A stretch of DNA of 64,000 bases, from positions 2,762,680-2,826,679 of the forward strand of contig NZ_OY781470.1 of NCBI RefSeq assembly GCF_963676935.1, in the 5' to 3' direction. Positions 44,092 through 56,013 of this stretch are shown piece by piece. Below the pieces are notes generated by a model that saw nothing but the letters and a program-made list of their open reading frames with translations, had not been told where the DNA came from and ran no database searches. Made by a program: the position numbers and the translations under genes. Position 1 is the first letter of the stretch; every line of letters begins with the position of its first letter. This stretch comes from Halarcobacter sp. (lineage in GTDB: Bacteria; Campylobacterota; Campylobacteria; Campylobacterales; Arcobacteraceae).

Positions 44092-45212
44092 TTATGCTCT
44101 TTTATAAAATTTTCCAACTGCTTTTTATCTTGTATATGTAAAAAATAAAAACCATTTAAATCACTTAAATGTTTAGATTCTTTTATTTTATCTATTTTTA
44201 CTCTTGAAAAAACATTGGAAGGAAAATTATTTAAGTAATATTCATACTCTTCAAAATCTTTTTGAGATAAAATTAATTTAACAATTGCAAAATCTTTTCT
44301 TGATTTTTCAAACTCTATTTTTTTATTTAGAGCTGAGAATATAAGTAGTTGACAATAACTAATTCCAAAAGCCAAATTTATCAATTCACTTCTCCAACCT
44401 CCAACTCTGGAAGCTATTTCAATCAAATATATTTCACCTTTATCATCGATCTTTATTTCAATATGACAGGCTCCAAAAGATATATTAAAAGCTTTTAAAA
44501 CATTTAAAGCAAACTCTTCAATCTTTTTTTCTAACTCTTTGTCAATTCTTGCAGGTAGTAATTGCTGTGTTTCTATTACTCTAGGTGGTTTACTTATATA
44601 CTCTTCTGTTATGGCAATGATATGATGTTTTTTATCAACACTAATTGTTTCAATGCTAAATTGGACTCCCTTTATATATTCCTCAACTAAAACTGTTTTT
44701 GTTCTTGAATAAGGAACTGCCAATTTAATTGCATCTTCAAAATCCTCAGAAGAGTTTATAAAACTAACTCCTCTCCCTGCTGAACTATCAACCGGTTTTA
44801 TAATGCAAGGGAAAAAATTCCAAGAGAGATCTTCTTTTAAAGACACTTTTTTATAAAGTGCTGTTTTTATGTAATTATCTTTAGCTATTTCTTTCATCTT
44901 TAGCTTATTTGTTGTATTCAATGCAACATTATATCCATTTGTTGGAAGATTCAATTTTTCACTTACATAACATGATGTGATATTGCCTATTTCCGTTGCA
45001 ATTGTCAAAACTGCTACAGGTTTTATTTCTAAAGCTTTTTGTAAAATAGCCTCTTTATCTGCAATATCAATATGATAAAAGAAATCCGCATAGTTTTTAC
45101 CTAAGCACTCTTTATCTGCATCAAAAAGATGAACAATAAAACACAATCTTTTTGCTTCGAAAATAAGTTCAAACTGCTCTTCACTTCCTGCTAATATAAA
45201 AATATCTTTCAT
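44088..45212 (-). CDS. ATP-grasp ligase (first of a pair)
   Basis: This 374-residue protein has a preATP-grasp N-terminus (DIFILAGSEEQFELIFEAKR), then FPCIIKPVDSSAGRGVSF, VLVEEYIKGVQFSIETISVD and YLIEIASRVGGWRSELI, a standard ATP-grasp set. It is similar in plan to the next gene but clearly diverged, so the two are not a recent duplication and may act on different bonds. It has four-base overlaps with both neighbours. Confidence 0.8.
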   Translation of the reverse strand: MKDIFILAGSEEQFELIFEAKRLCFIVHLFDADKECLGKNYADFFYHIDIADKEAILQKALEIKPVAVLTIATEIGNITSCYVSEKLNLPTNGYNVALNTTNKLKMKEIAKDNYIKTALYKKVSLKEDLSWNFFPCIIKPVDSSAGRGVSFINSSEDFEDAIKLAVPYSRTKTVLVEEYIKGVQFSIETISVDKKHHIIAITEEYISKPPRVIETQQLLPARIDKELEKKIEEFALNVLKAFNISFGACHIEIKIDDKGEIYLIEIASRVGGWRSELINLAFGISYCQLLIFSALNKKIEFEKSRKDFAIVKLILSQKDFEEYEYYLNNFPSNVFSRVKIDKIKESKHLSDLNGFYFLHIQDKKQLENFIKEHK

Positions 45213-45889
45213 TTAATAACTCTTACCGTTTTAAAAGCTTCAACACATTTTTTCCCTACTCTCATTCCTTGATATCGGGCATTTAATCTTATTCCCTCTA
45301 TACTTCTTGGATGAGGGTATTCACGAAGTTCAGAATTATACTTTTTCATAGCCTCAATTTTTAATTCAATACTACTTTCCACATCAACAAAAAAATCAGG
45401 ATAAAAAGAGAGAGGATAGCTCCATTCAGTGGAAGATAATATTTCAAAACTATAAATCTCTTTTACACTCTCCTTTTCCATTGGTCTAGTTGCAGTAAGC
45501 ACTGCTTTATAAGTTATTTGATGGTCTATATTTAGATCATTTTCATAATGAGTAAAAATTATATCAGGCTTTATCTCTTCTTTCACTTTAGTTACCGCTT
45601 TTACGATATCAAGAAGAGCCACACTGTCAAAGCGGTTATCAGGAAAATTTTCCGTATATACTTTTTTTATTCCTATAAGATTATTTGCCTCTATTATTTC
45701 TTTATTTAAAAGCTTAAGCTCATTTTTTCTTTTTTCTATAACTCTTTTTTCATCTCTGCTTGTTTTTCCTTCTCCTAAAATCAAAGTATAAGCTTCATTC
45801 CCTTGATTTATAAGTTTTGAAACTGTTGCAAAGCAACCTAAAACCTCATCATCAGGATGTGCGGCTACAATCAATATCTTTTTATTCAT
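45209..45889 (-). CDS. PIG-L family (LmbE-like) deacetylase
   Basis: This is about 226 residues from ATG 45889, chosen because GAGG lies ten bases upstream; a TTG 15 bases earlier is less likely. It has the zinc motif AHPDDEVLG (about 9-17) and the second site THYENDLNIDH. PIG-L enzymes remove acetyl groups from N-acetylated sugars. Inside a pse operon it probably exposes an amino group on a nonulosonic acid or its UDP-sugar precursor, which the ATP-grasp ligases could then acylate. Confidence 0.87.
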   Translation of the reverse strand: MNKKILIVAAHPDDEVLGCFATVSKLINQGNEAYTLILGEGKTSRDEKRVIEKRKNELKLLNKEIIEANNLIGIKKVYTENFPDNRFDSVALLDIVKAVTKVKEEIKPDIIFTHYENDLNIDHQITYKAVLTATRPMEKESVKEIYSFEILSSTEWSYPLSFYPDFFVDVESSIELKIEAMKKYNSELREYPHPRSIEGIRLNARYQGMRVGKKCVEAFKTVRVIK

Positions 45890-46577
45890 TTTCAATAACC
45901 TCAAATCTTCCTATAACTTTATCACCTTTTTTATGTACTTCACTAAACTCTATTTTTAATGAATTAAAAGGGATAAAGGCTTTGGGATAACCCTCTGCAT
46001 CTAACATTCTTACGAAATCATAAACTTTGTTTATAGTCAAATTGTCTTGTTCCAAAAGATTGCTTTGAAAAGGTTTTCTTCTTTTAAAAATTGTAACTTC
46101 CCCTTCTTGAGGAGTTGCTTTTAAATCTTTTTTCAGAAATTTGGGAATTATCTTTTGAAAAGTGATATTTGAAGCATTAATAAATATCTCTTCGGCACTG
46201 CCAATAGCAATATTCAAATCCTCTTTTAAATATATATCTCCACTATCTAACTCATTATTAACTCTTATTGCACTTATTTTAGTGTCATAAATTTCATTAA
46301 CAATCAAATTTTGTAAAGGACTTCCTCCTCTGCCAAAGGGTAAGTCCGTCATATGAAAAACCACACATTCATATTTTTCATAAATAGTTTTAGGAATAAT
46401 CCACGACCAATGCGGGAAAAATATATATTTCGGTTTTATCTTTTCTATAGCTTCATAAGTCAACTCTTCCACAGAAGTAAACAAAAAAAATTGGAACTCT
46501 TTTTCATATTTAGCTTTTAACTCAAAATAGTTTTTTATATTCCACTCTTTTATCGTGACAATTACTATACTTCTCAA
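45882..46577 (-). CDS. Formyltransferase-fold protein (methionyl-tRNA formyltransferase-like), probable sugar N-formyltransferase
   Basis: This 231-residue protein has the formyltransferase core: PKYIFFPHWSWIIP, VVFHMTDLPFGRGGSPLQNLI (family HxTDLPxGRGGSP region) and INNELDSGDIYLKEDL-like strands with the catalytic Asp. The C-terminal extension continues to the stop. It starts with TTG right after the pseF-pseG stop, with AAAGGA upstream. No PseH acetyltransferase gene is seen in this operon, so this enzyme may formylate the 4-amino group instead, leading to a 7-N-formyl pseudaminic acid. Confidence 0.8.
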   Translation of the reverse strand: MRSIVIVTIKEWNIKNYFELKAKYEKEFQFFLFTSVEELTYEAIEKIKPKYIFFPHWSWIIPKTIYEKYECVVFHMTDLPFGRGGSPLQNLIVNEIYDTKISAIRVNNELDSGDIYLKEDLNIAIGSAEEIFINASNITFQKIIPKFLKKDLKATPQEGEVTIFKRRKPFQSNLLEQDNLTINKVYDFVRMLDAEGYPKAFIPFNSLKIEFSEVHKKGDKVIGRFEVIENE

Positions 46578-48188
46578 CTATTTTTCCTTTAAAGACTTTA
46601 TCTTTTTTTCAACTATTTTTTCTAATTTTATAGTATCAAATTTTTCCAAAACATCATAATTATTCGTTAATAAATATTCATACATATCTTGTTGATTTAA
46701 AGCTGTTTTTATTGCAATAAAAGGAGTCTTTAGGAAGAGTACTTCATGGGCAATTACACTAGGACTAATAATAGCAAAATCACAACAGTTAATAAAAGAA
46801 GCTATATTATTACTATTTATATATATTTTTATATTTTTATATTTTTTACTATAATCTTTAAGTTTTTCTATATTTTTATTTGCAGTAGTTGTAACTACAT
46901 CTATTTTTAGATTTGAAAACTTATTTAAAACATCTAAAATATTTATATTTATATTTGAGTGATCTGCTCCCCCCATAGCCAAAAAGACTTTTATCTGCTT
47001 TTCATCAAAATCGTTTTTCTTTCCTTTTTTTCTCTCTTTTTTAAACTCTTCTCTAATTAAAGTATAATTTTTTCCACATCTAAGTTCTGTAAAATTTGGA
47101 ACAAGTATTTTATATCTCTCTTTTTTAGCACATATATTATGATTGAGTAAAATATCGCAATAATGTTTTTCATATAAATCATCAAAGACTAAGAGTTTTA
47201 CTTTTGTCTCCTCTTTTACTCTTTTTTCATAATTTACATCTATGCCATAGTGATCTATTATCATAAAATCTATTTTCAGTTTTTTGATTAAGCCTATAAT
47301 TTCATCTACATTATTTGTATTTAACTCTTTTAAATCATAACCTTTTTCTAAAATTTTTTCATTGAAATTACCTTCAAGATTCAAAGAGGCAAAGAAAATT
47401 TTATCTTTTTTATACTCTTCTGCCAGAACCAAATCTCTCATAAGATGCCCTATTCCTATATCAGATGAAGAATCAACTCTAAAAAGTATATTTTTCCTGT
47501 TTTTTATTACAGCCTCATATAAAAATTCTGCTGTTTCCCAATCCTCCAAAGTATCAATATCTTGAACCAAATATCTAGGTAAAACAATCGGTATACTATC
47601 TTGACCGAAAGTTATATCTTTTGATTTTTTATTCATGTTCTGCCAATAAAATTGTCCTGCATCTTGATAGGCTTCTTCTAAATCTTGACTTCTTTTTGTA
47701 ATATTTTCAGGCCAAAACATTTGACATCTGTCATTTTTGGTAATTTTAAAAGTTCTTTGAATAGGAAAAGGCATAGAAGTAACAGAAAAAGCTCTAGATG
47801 CATCACTTTTTTTTAATTTAAAGAAACCTTGTTTAATATATTTTTCATCTATTAAAGGAGCCGTGGCATAGATTGTACAACAAAAGTCATATTCAAAACC
47901 CTTCTCTTTTAAATATCTTAATGCATGAGAAACAACAGCTCCCGTTCCCGTATAATCATCACTCAACTCTTTAGGTCTTAAAAAAGGAACTTCTGCACCG
48001 TATTTTTTTGCTATTTTACTTATCTTTTCATCATCTGTACTTACAATAATTTTATCAAAGAGTTCACTTCTTAAAGCAGCTTCAATAGAGTATGCAATTA
48101 GTGGTTTTTCATGGAAAAGTTTTATATTTTTTCTAGGTATTCTTTTACTTCCACCCCTTGCAGGAATTATGGCAATACACTTAGGCAT
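46578..48188 (-). CDS. PseF-PseG fusion (CMP-Pse synthetase + UDP-sugar hydrolase)
   Basis: This is a 536-residue fusion. Residues 1-230 are a CMP-nonulosonate synthetase (IIPARGGSKRIPRKNIKLF, FCCTIYATAPLID, QDIDTLEDWETAEFLY). Residues 235-536 are PseG-like: RVDSSSDIGIGHLMRDLVLA with the catalytic His, MIIDHYGIDVNYEKRV, VFDDLYEKHYCD, VFLAMGGADHSN and a GT-B-like end. PseG removes UDP from the diacylamino-altrose; PseF later activates the finished nonulosonate with CTP. These steps flank PseI, whose gene lies 20 kb away. It overlaps pseC by eight bases. Confidence 0.92.
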   Translation of the reverse strand: MPKCIAIIPARGGSKRIPRKNIKLFHEKPLIAYSIEAALRSELFDKIIVSTDDEKISKIAKKYGAEVPFLRPKELSDDYTGTGAVVSHALRYLKEKGFEYDFCCTIYATAPLIDEKYIKQGFFKLKKSDASRAFSVTSMPFPIQRTFKITKNDRCQMFWPENITKRSQDLEEAYQDAGQFYWQNMNKKSKDITFGQDSIPIVLPRYLVQDIDTLEDWETAEFLYEAVIKNRKNILFRVDSSSDIGIGHLMRDLVLAEEYKKDKIFFASLNLEGNFNEKILEKGYDLKELNTNNVDEIIGLIKKLKIDFMIIDHYGIDVNYEKRVKEETKVKLLVFDDLYEKHYCDILLNHNICAKKERYKILVPNFTELRCGKNYTLIREEFKKERKKGKKNDFDEKQIKVFLAMGGADHSNININILDVLNKFSNLKIDVVTTTANKNIEKLKDYSKKYKNIKIYINSNNIASFINCCDFAIISPSVIAHEVLFLKTPFIAIKTALNQQDMYEYLLTNNYDVLEKFDTIKLEKIVEKKIKSLKEK

Positions 48189-49310
48189 ATAATAAACCTT
48201 TTAAAGAGTTTATTACATAATTTTGTTTTTCTTCACTCAAGCTTGGAAAAATTGGTAAAGATAAAGCCTCTTCATAATACCTATCCATTTGAGGTGTATA
48301 TTCATCTCCATATCCCAAACTTTTATAAAAAGGTTGTTTATTTATTGGCATATAATGAAGTTGTATCCCTATATTTTTATCTCTTAACTTATTAAAAAGC
48401 TCCTCTTTTGAAATTGAGAATTTTCTAAAATCAACTCTCACAATATAAAGATGATATGCAGATTCTTTTCTAAAAGGGTATAAAGGTTTTATGTTTTCTA
48501 ATTTTTCAAAAAACTTATCATACCTTTTTGATATTGTGTATCTTTTTTCTAAAAAATTATCTAATTTTTTTAATTGTGAAATCCCTAATGCACATTGAAT
48601 ATCTGTAAGTCGATAATTAAAACCTAAATCTTGCATCTCATATTCCCAAGGTTTCATAGTTTGTGTTTTAATTATCCCATGATTTCGCAAGCTGAGCAGT
48701 TTCTCATAAATCTCTTTTGAGTTAGTTGTTATTGCTCCACCCTCACCTGTTGTAATATTTTTCACAGGATGAAAAGAGAAAATTGATATATCACTATTTT
48801 TACAACTACCAGCTTTAATTTCATTAAAACTTGCACCCAAACTGTGGGCACAATCTTCTAATATTTTTATATCATATGTTTTTTTTAAGTACTCTAATTT
48901 TTCTTGATTTACTGGATTTCCAGAAAAGTGTACCGCATAAATAGCTTTTATTGAAGAATCTTTTTTAAGTTCCTCTTCACAAAGCTCTAAGTCAATATTT
49001 CCATCCTCTTTAATATCTACAAAAATAGGTTTTGCTTCTACATAAAGTATTGAATTAGATGTGGCTAAAAAAGAGTTTGGAGTTGTTAAAACTTTATCAT
49101 TTTTATTTAGTAAAACCATAGAAGATAGATGAAGAGCTGCCGTTCCATTTGATACAACAACACAATATTTAGCTCCAGTATATTTACAAAGGGCAAACTC
49201 AAACTCTTGAACTTTTGGTCCTGTAGTTAAGAAATCTGATTCTAAAACCTTTTCAACAACACTTATATCATCTTTTAAAATAGTTTGTTTTCCATAATTA
49301 ACAATATTCA

Positions 49311-49311
<1 letters not shown>
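48181..49311 (-). CDS. pseC: UDP-4-amino-4,6-dideoxy-N-acetyl-beta-L-altrosamine transaminase
   Basis: This 376-residue DegT/DnrJ/EryC1 aminotransferase has VVSNGTAALHLSSM, TTPNSFLATSNS, HFSGNPVNQ and SFHPVKNITTGEGGAI with PLP Lys about 184. It also has LRNHGI and LGFNYRLTDIQCALGISQL. PseC aminates the 4-keto sugar from PseB. The length agrees with characterised PseC. Its start shares one base with the pseB stop. Confidence 0.94.
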
Positions 49312-50318
<1,007 letters not shown>

Positions 50319-50424
50319 CTAAATAAAAGATTTGTTTATAATATAATATCTAATAATTTATTTAACTTTGATTTTAAGAGTATATATGCAATAATTTATA
50401 ACAATTAAATTTTATAGGTTAGAT

Positions 50425-50634
50425 ATGGCAGACTATATTCCAGAAGATATAAAAAAAATTCAAAAAAAACTAGCAACTTTTGAAAAAGACTCAAGAAACT
50501 ATAAAAAATATACTAAAATATTGGCGAAACATATCAAAAGATTTAGTATGAAAAAAAGAGTTTCATCACATATCAAAACAATTGAGAATGTGGAAAAAAT
50601 GCAAAAAGAAAATAATTTAGATAAAGATGAATAA
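50425..50634 (+). CDS. Small basic protein of unknown function
   Basis: This 69-residue, lysine-rich protein (MADYIPEDIKKIQKKLATFE at the start, ending ENNLDKDE) has no signal, membrane segment or cysteine. It is predicted mostly helical. It has its own ATG and lies 88 bases before recA on the same strand. Codon use resembles its neighbours. The family is not recognised; it may be a conserved small protein of the phylum. Confidence 0.55.
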   Translation: MADYIPEDIKKIQKKLATFEKDSRNYKKYTKILAKHIKRFSMKKRVSSHIKTIENVEKMQKENNLDKDE

Positions 50635-50683
50635 AAAATTATTACATTTTGCAATATTACTACTTAGTTAAAAAAAATTTTGC

Positions 50684-50689
50684 TAAAAT
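50684..50689 (+). promoter_or_regulatory. Candidate recA -10 box
   Basis: TTTTGCTAAAAT fits the T-rich run plus TG-N-TATAAT pattern known for Campylobacter-type sigma70 promoters, 34 bases before the recA start. No SOS-type palindrome (LexA box) was seen nearby. Confidence 0.4.
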
Positions 50690-50722
50690 TCCAGCATAAA
50701 TAAAAAGAGATTAGGAAAAACA

Positions 50723-51754
50723 ATGGATGATAATCAAAAAAAATCTTTAGAGTTAGCTATCAAACAGATTGACAAAACATTTGGTAAAGGTACTCTAATA
50801 AGGCTAGGTGACAAAGAGGTTGTTCCTGTTGAATCGATTTCAACAGGTTCATTAGGTCTTGATTTAGCACTAGGTGTTGGTGGTTTACCAAAAGGTAGAG
50901 TTATAGAAATATATGGACCTGAATCTTCAGGTAAAACTACCCTTACACTTCATGCAATTGCAGAGTGTCAAAAAGCTGGTGGAGTTTGTGCTTTTATTGA
51001 TGCAGAACATGCACTTGATGTTACATATGCAAGAAACCTTGGTGTTGATACAGATAACTTACTTGTATCTCAACCAGATTTTGGAGAACAGGCTTTAGAA
51101 ATTTTAGAAACTGTTATTAGAAGTGGTGCTGTTGATTTAGTTGTTGTGGATTCTGTTGCTGCTTTAACTCCAAAAGTTGAGATTGATGGAGATATGGATG
51201 ATCAACAAGTAGGAGTACAAGCTAGGCTTATGAGTAAAGCACTTAGAAAAGTTACTGGTCTTTTAAATAAAATGAACTGTACAGTTATTTTTATTAACCA
51301 AATTAGGATGAAAATTGGGATGACAGGTTACGGAAGTCCAGAAACAACAACTGGTGGTAATGCCCTTAAGTTTTATTCTTCTGTTAGACTTGATATTAGA
51401 AGAATTGCTACTTTAAAACAAGGTGAAAATTCTATAGGAAATAGAGTTAAAGTAAAAGTTGTAAAAAATAAAGTTGCAGCACCATTTAAACTAGCTGAAT
51501 TTGATATTATGTTTGGGGAAGGTATCTCTAAAACTGGAGAATTGATTGATTATGGTGTAAAACTTGATATTGTAGATAAAGCTGGAGCTTGGTTTAGTTA
51601 TGGAGATAACAAAATAGGTCAAGGAAAAGAAAACTCAAAAGTATTCTTAAAAGAGAACCCTGAAATTGCAAAAGAAGTTGAAGAAAAAATCTTAACTGCA
51701 ATGGGTGTAAATGATGAAATCATTCAAGGTGAACCTGAAAATGATGAAGATTAG
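50723..51754 (+). CDS. recA: Recombinase RecA
   Basis: This is a 343-residue RecA with [19 protein letters not shown] (Walker A, about 65-72), [29 protein letters not shown]-like Walker [18 protein letters not shown] (loop L2 region) and an acidic tail ending PENDED. It drives homologous recombination and DNA repair. Start is ATG with AGGAAAAAC upstream. Confidence 0.98.
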   Translation: MDDNQKKSLELAIKQIDKTFGKGTLIRLGDKEVVPVESISTGSLGLDLALGVGGLPKGRVIEIYGPESSGKTTLTLHAIAECQKAGGVCAFIDAEHALDVTYARNLGVDTDNLLVSQPDFGEQALEILETVIRSGAVDLVVVDSVAALTPKVEIDGDMDDQQVGVQARLMSKALRKVTGLLNKMNCTVIFINQIRMKIGMTGYGSPETTTGGNALKFYSSVRLDIRRIATLKQGENSIGNRVKVKVVKNKVAAPFKLAEFDIMFGEGISKTGELIDYGVKLDIVDKAGAWFSYGDNKIGQGKENSKVFLKENPEIAKEVEEKILTAMGVNDEIIQGEPENDED

Positions 51755-51786
51755 GATTAATCCTTTTCTTCACTGATTTAATTTAT

Positions 51787-52473
51787 CTACTTATCTAACA
51801 TTTTATTTGCTATTTCAAGATATTCTTTTGTAGTTTGATTATCAGGTTCTATTTCAAGACATCTATTTATCAGTTTCAAAGCTTCTTTTGCATCTTCAAA
51901 ATCTAAAAGTGTAAGAGCATAATTTTGTAAATATTCTAACTTTTCTTCTAACTCTATAGCTTTTTGATGTGCTTCAATCGCTTTTTCTTCATTTTTTCTA
52001 CAGTTTTTATAAAATAAAGCTAAGCCATTCCATACTTCGTGTAATTTATTATTGATCTCCAAAATTGTTACATAAAGATATTCTGCTTCATTGTATCTTT
52101 CTTGTTTTTCGTAAGTATATGCTAAATAATTTGCAGCACTTAAAGAAGACTCATTTTCTACTAAATTTGAAAAAACTTTTTCTGCTTTTTGATACTCTTT
52201 TTTATGTAAATATGCTTTTCCTAATCCTAAAGATGCATCTGTTAACTTAACATTGATTCGTAAGGCTTTTTTAAAACTATCTATTGCTTCATCTAATTTA
52301 CCTAAAGCAAATAAACAATTACCATATGCAATAAATATTTCTGGAAAGTTAAATTCATAGTTGTTAATGATATATTCATATTGGATTAAAGATTCTTCAT
52401 ATTTACCTGTTTTAAACAACTCTAATGCAAACCCAATTTGTAAACCTAATGTTCTTTTATCTATACTTTCCAT
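51787..52473 (-). CDS. Tetratricopeptide-repeat protein
   Basis: This 228-residue protein is built of about six TPR units (YEESLIQYEYIINNY, GNCLFALGKLDEAIDSFKKA, GLGKAYLHKKEYQKAEKVF, AYTYEKQERYNEAEYLY). There is no signal peptide or membrane segment, so it is probably a cytoplasmic interaction scaffold. It is convergent with recA and divergent from eno. No partner can be named. Confidence 0.82.
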   Translation of the reverse strand: MESIDKRTLGLQIGFALELFKTGKYEESLIQYEYIINNYEFNFPEIFIAYGNCLFALGKLDEAIDSFKKALRINVKLTDASLGLGKAYLHKKEYQKAEKVFSNLVENESSLSAANYLAYTYEKQERYNEAEYLYVTILEINNKLHEVWNGLALFYKNCRKNEEKAIEAHQKAIELEEKLEYLQNYALTLLDFEDAKEALKLINRCLEIEPDNQTTKEYLEIANKMLDK

Positions 52474-52599
52474 AAATCATTCCTAAGTTTCAACTTCTTA
52501 ACTCTACCATTTTAAGCTATAATTTTCAAACTTTTTTACACAAAATCTAATCTTTAATTATATTATTCTTCATAAAGCAACAAAAAATAAAAAATTAAG

Positions 52600-53912
<1,313 letters not shown>

Positions 53913-53915
53913 TTT

Positions 53916-54158
53916 ATGAAAGAAAAAAAGCATACAATTAAGAAATTCTCGTTATTAGCAATATTTTCTATTGCTGTAACGATTTTTCTTGGTTATCATG
54001 TTTCTAATATTCTTTTTGGAGATAATTCTTTAGAGGTATATAGTTCTCTAAAGCACAAAAAAGCATATCTTAAAAGTGAAATAAAAAGATTGCAAGAGGA
54101 AAATGCTTATCTTCAAAAAGAGTATTTTGAACTTAAAAATTTGGAGCCTGAAGAATGA
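53916..54158 (+). CDS. FtsL/DivIC-like septum-formation protein
   Basis: This 80-residue bitopic protein has a short cytoplasmic N-terminus, one TM (about 12-34, LLAIFSIAVTIFLGYHVSNI) and a periplasmic coiled coil (about 45-75, LKSEIKRLQEENAYLQKEY). This is the FtsB/FtsL/DivIC plan of divisome bridging proteins. It overlaps the AMIN gene by four bases. The assignment rests on architecture; FtsB or FtsL cannot be told apart. Confidence 0.7.
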   Translation: MKEKKHTIKKFSLLAIFSIAVTIFLGYHVSNILFGDNSLEVYSSLKHKKAYLKSEIKRLQEENAYLQKEYFELKNLEPEE

Positions 54159-54838
54159 AAAACTTATTTACACTACTATTAGTACTATCTGTTAGCTTAA
54201 TTGCTAGAGAAAATCCTTTTGAAGCAACAAATGCTTATGAAGAAGAAGCAGCAAGAATTATTGAGATGAACGAAGTTGAAGAGGATTATGCAGTAGAGTT
54301 TCAACAAGAGCAACAATACGTAAATGAGATGTACGAGAAAATGAATAAGCCTGAAGAGGAGAAACCTAAAGTACCTGCTTTAACAGAAGAAAAAGTACAA
54401 AAAATGATTAAAAAGGCACAAAAAGAGACTGAAAAGAAAGCAAAAAATATTGCTAAAGAGGTTATTGTCGAACAACCAAAACAAGTTGAACAAGTGGTTT
54501 ATGTAAAACCAAGACTTGATGTTGTAAATGAAAAACAACTTCTTCCTTTTGTAAAAATTGAATATGATAATGATAGAATTGATATTTTTTCAAAATACTC
54601 TGTTAGCAAAAAAATAACTCTTCCAGGTGAGAAAAAAGTTGTTCTTGATTTTAATGCAAAAGAAAATTTCTATACAGTAAGAGATGAATTAAAATCTACA
54701 AATTTTCCTAAAATAGCTGTAGGAAATCACAAAGATGAAAACTTTTTTAGAATTGTAATTGAACTTGCAAGTACTCCAGATGATTATGAAGTAACTTACG
54801 ATAATGAAAAAGTTAGTGTTATAAAACTTTACGAATAA
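54155..54838 (+). CDS. AMIN-domain periplasmic protein
   Basis: This 227-residue protein has a Sec signal (about 1-16). A long charged, Lys/Glu-rich region follows (about 60-120), then a C-terminal AMIN domain (about 130-227: FVKIEYDNDRIDIFS, KVVLDFNAKENF, NFFRIVIELAS). AMIN domains localise envelope proteins by binding peptidoglycan or septal partners. No amidase catalytic domain is present. It follows an FtsL-like gene, which fits a role at the division or pole envelope. Confidence 0.75.
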   Translation: MKNLFTLLLVLSVSLIARENPFEATNAYEEEAARIIEMNEVEEDYAVEFQQEQQYVNEMYEKMNKPEEEKPKVPALTEEKVQKMIKKAQKETEKKAKNIAKEVIVEQPKQVEQVVYVKPRLDVVNEKQLLPFVKIEYDNDRIDIFSKYSVSKKITLPGEKKVVLDFNAKENFYTVRDELKSTNFPKIAVGNHKDENFFRIVIELASTPDDYEVTYDNEKVSVIKLYE

Positions 54839-56002
54839 CTATTTTAGATTATTATCAAGCTTAACAAAGTGAGATAATAATCTTATCGCTATCATTACAA
54901 ATAAAACCTCAATAATTGAAGCTAAAATAAACGCATAATAATAGTATTGTGTAATTGAATGATTATGATATGCTAAAGTTGCTACGGCAATTAATAGAGT
55001 CAATGGCATAGAATGAGAAAGACCTATCATATAAAATCTATTCCAACCAATTGTTTTAATAAATAGTGTTGAAGCTACTATTCTTATAAGAATCATTGCA
55101 AGAGCAATTAAAATAGCATGTTTTACTAAACCATCATGTAATAAAGACTCAATCTCAAAGGAAGAACCAACATAAATAAAAAATATTGGTACTAACCAAC
55201 CAAAACCAAAGTGTTCTAACTTATGAGGTAATTGTTTATTATGTTCTTCGAAAAATGTAGTAATAAAAGTTCCTGCAATAAATGCTCCAAAAGCAACCTC
55301 TAAATGTAGATACATCATAACTGTAATCATTAAAAAGAATATAGCCATAGAAACTCTAATATCTTGTTCTTGATTGTCTTTTTCTGGCATTAATACAGCT
55401 TTAATCTCAGGATACCACCAAATTGCATTATGAAACAATTTATATACAAAAAGCATAAATATTAAAAAGAAAATGAATAAAGCCATAGTTTTATAAAATT
55501 CAAAATTTAAACCAAATTCTAAAGCTGCTGAAACAGTTGTTAATGCAAAAATCGATACTATTTCACCTATAAGACCTACTGTAATAGAGAGTTTAATCCA
55601 TTCAACATCCCCATACTCTTTTTTTAGTGCAGCCAATAATCCTATTGAAATCAAAGGTAAAACAACAATAAATATTTTTCCAAGTTCAAAATAAAAAGTT
55701 ATTGCCGTAGCTAAAGAGAAAAGAATCACATTATAAAAAATTGATCTTCTAAGTAAATCGCCTGAAATATTAATCAATTTTTTTAAATCTACTTCTAAAC
55801 CTGCTAAAAACATCAAATATAAAAAACCTAGCTCTGCAACAAGTTCTAAGATAGAATGTTCAACTATAAATGCAAAATATGCAGCAATAGCACCTAAAAT
55901 TATCTCAACAGTAATAGTAGGAAGTTTTAATACACGAGAGACAAGTGGAGAAAGAAAAATAATTAATGATATTGAGATAATAATCAGTATTTCTTCACTC
56001 AT
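54839..56002 (-). CDS. Cation:proton antiporter (CPA2, KefB-type membrane domain)
   Basis: This 387-residue, very hydrophobic protein has about 12-13 TM helices. It shows PTITVEIILGAIAAYF, ELGFLYLMFLAGLEVDL and AFGAFIAGTFITTFF, and WLVPIFFIYVGSSFEI near the middle, the CPA2 Na+(K+)/H+ exchanger pattern. It lacks the C-terminal TrkA-N/RCK domain of KefB/KefC. It probably helps ion or pH homeostasis. It starts 11 bases after bioB. Confidence 0.88.
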   Translation of the reverse strand: MSEEILIIISISLIIFLSPLVSRVLKLPTITVEIILGAIAAYFAFIVEHSILELVAELGFLYLMFLAGLEVDLKKLINISGDLLRRSIFYNVILFSLATAITFYFELGKIFIVVLPLISIGLLAALKKEYGDVEWIKLSITVGLIGEIVSIFALTTVSAALEFGLNFEFYKTMALFIFFLIFMLFVYKLFHNAIWWYPEIKAVLMPEKDNQEQDIRVSMAIFFLMITVMMYLHLEVAFGAFIAGTFITTFFEEHNKQLPHKLEHFGFGWLVPIFFIYVGSSFEIESLLHDGLVKHAILIALAMILIRIVASTLFIKTIGWNRFYMIGLSHSMPLTLLIAVATLAYHNHSITQYYYYAFILASIIEVLFVMIAIRLLSHFVKLDNNLK

Positions 56003-56013
56003 CTTACTCTACC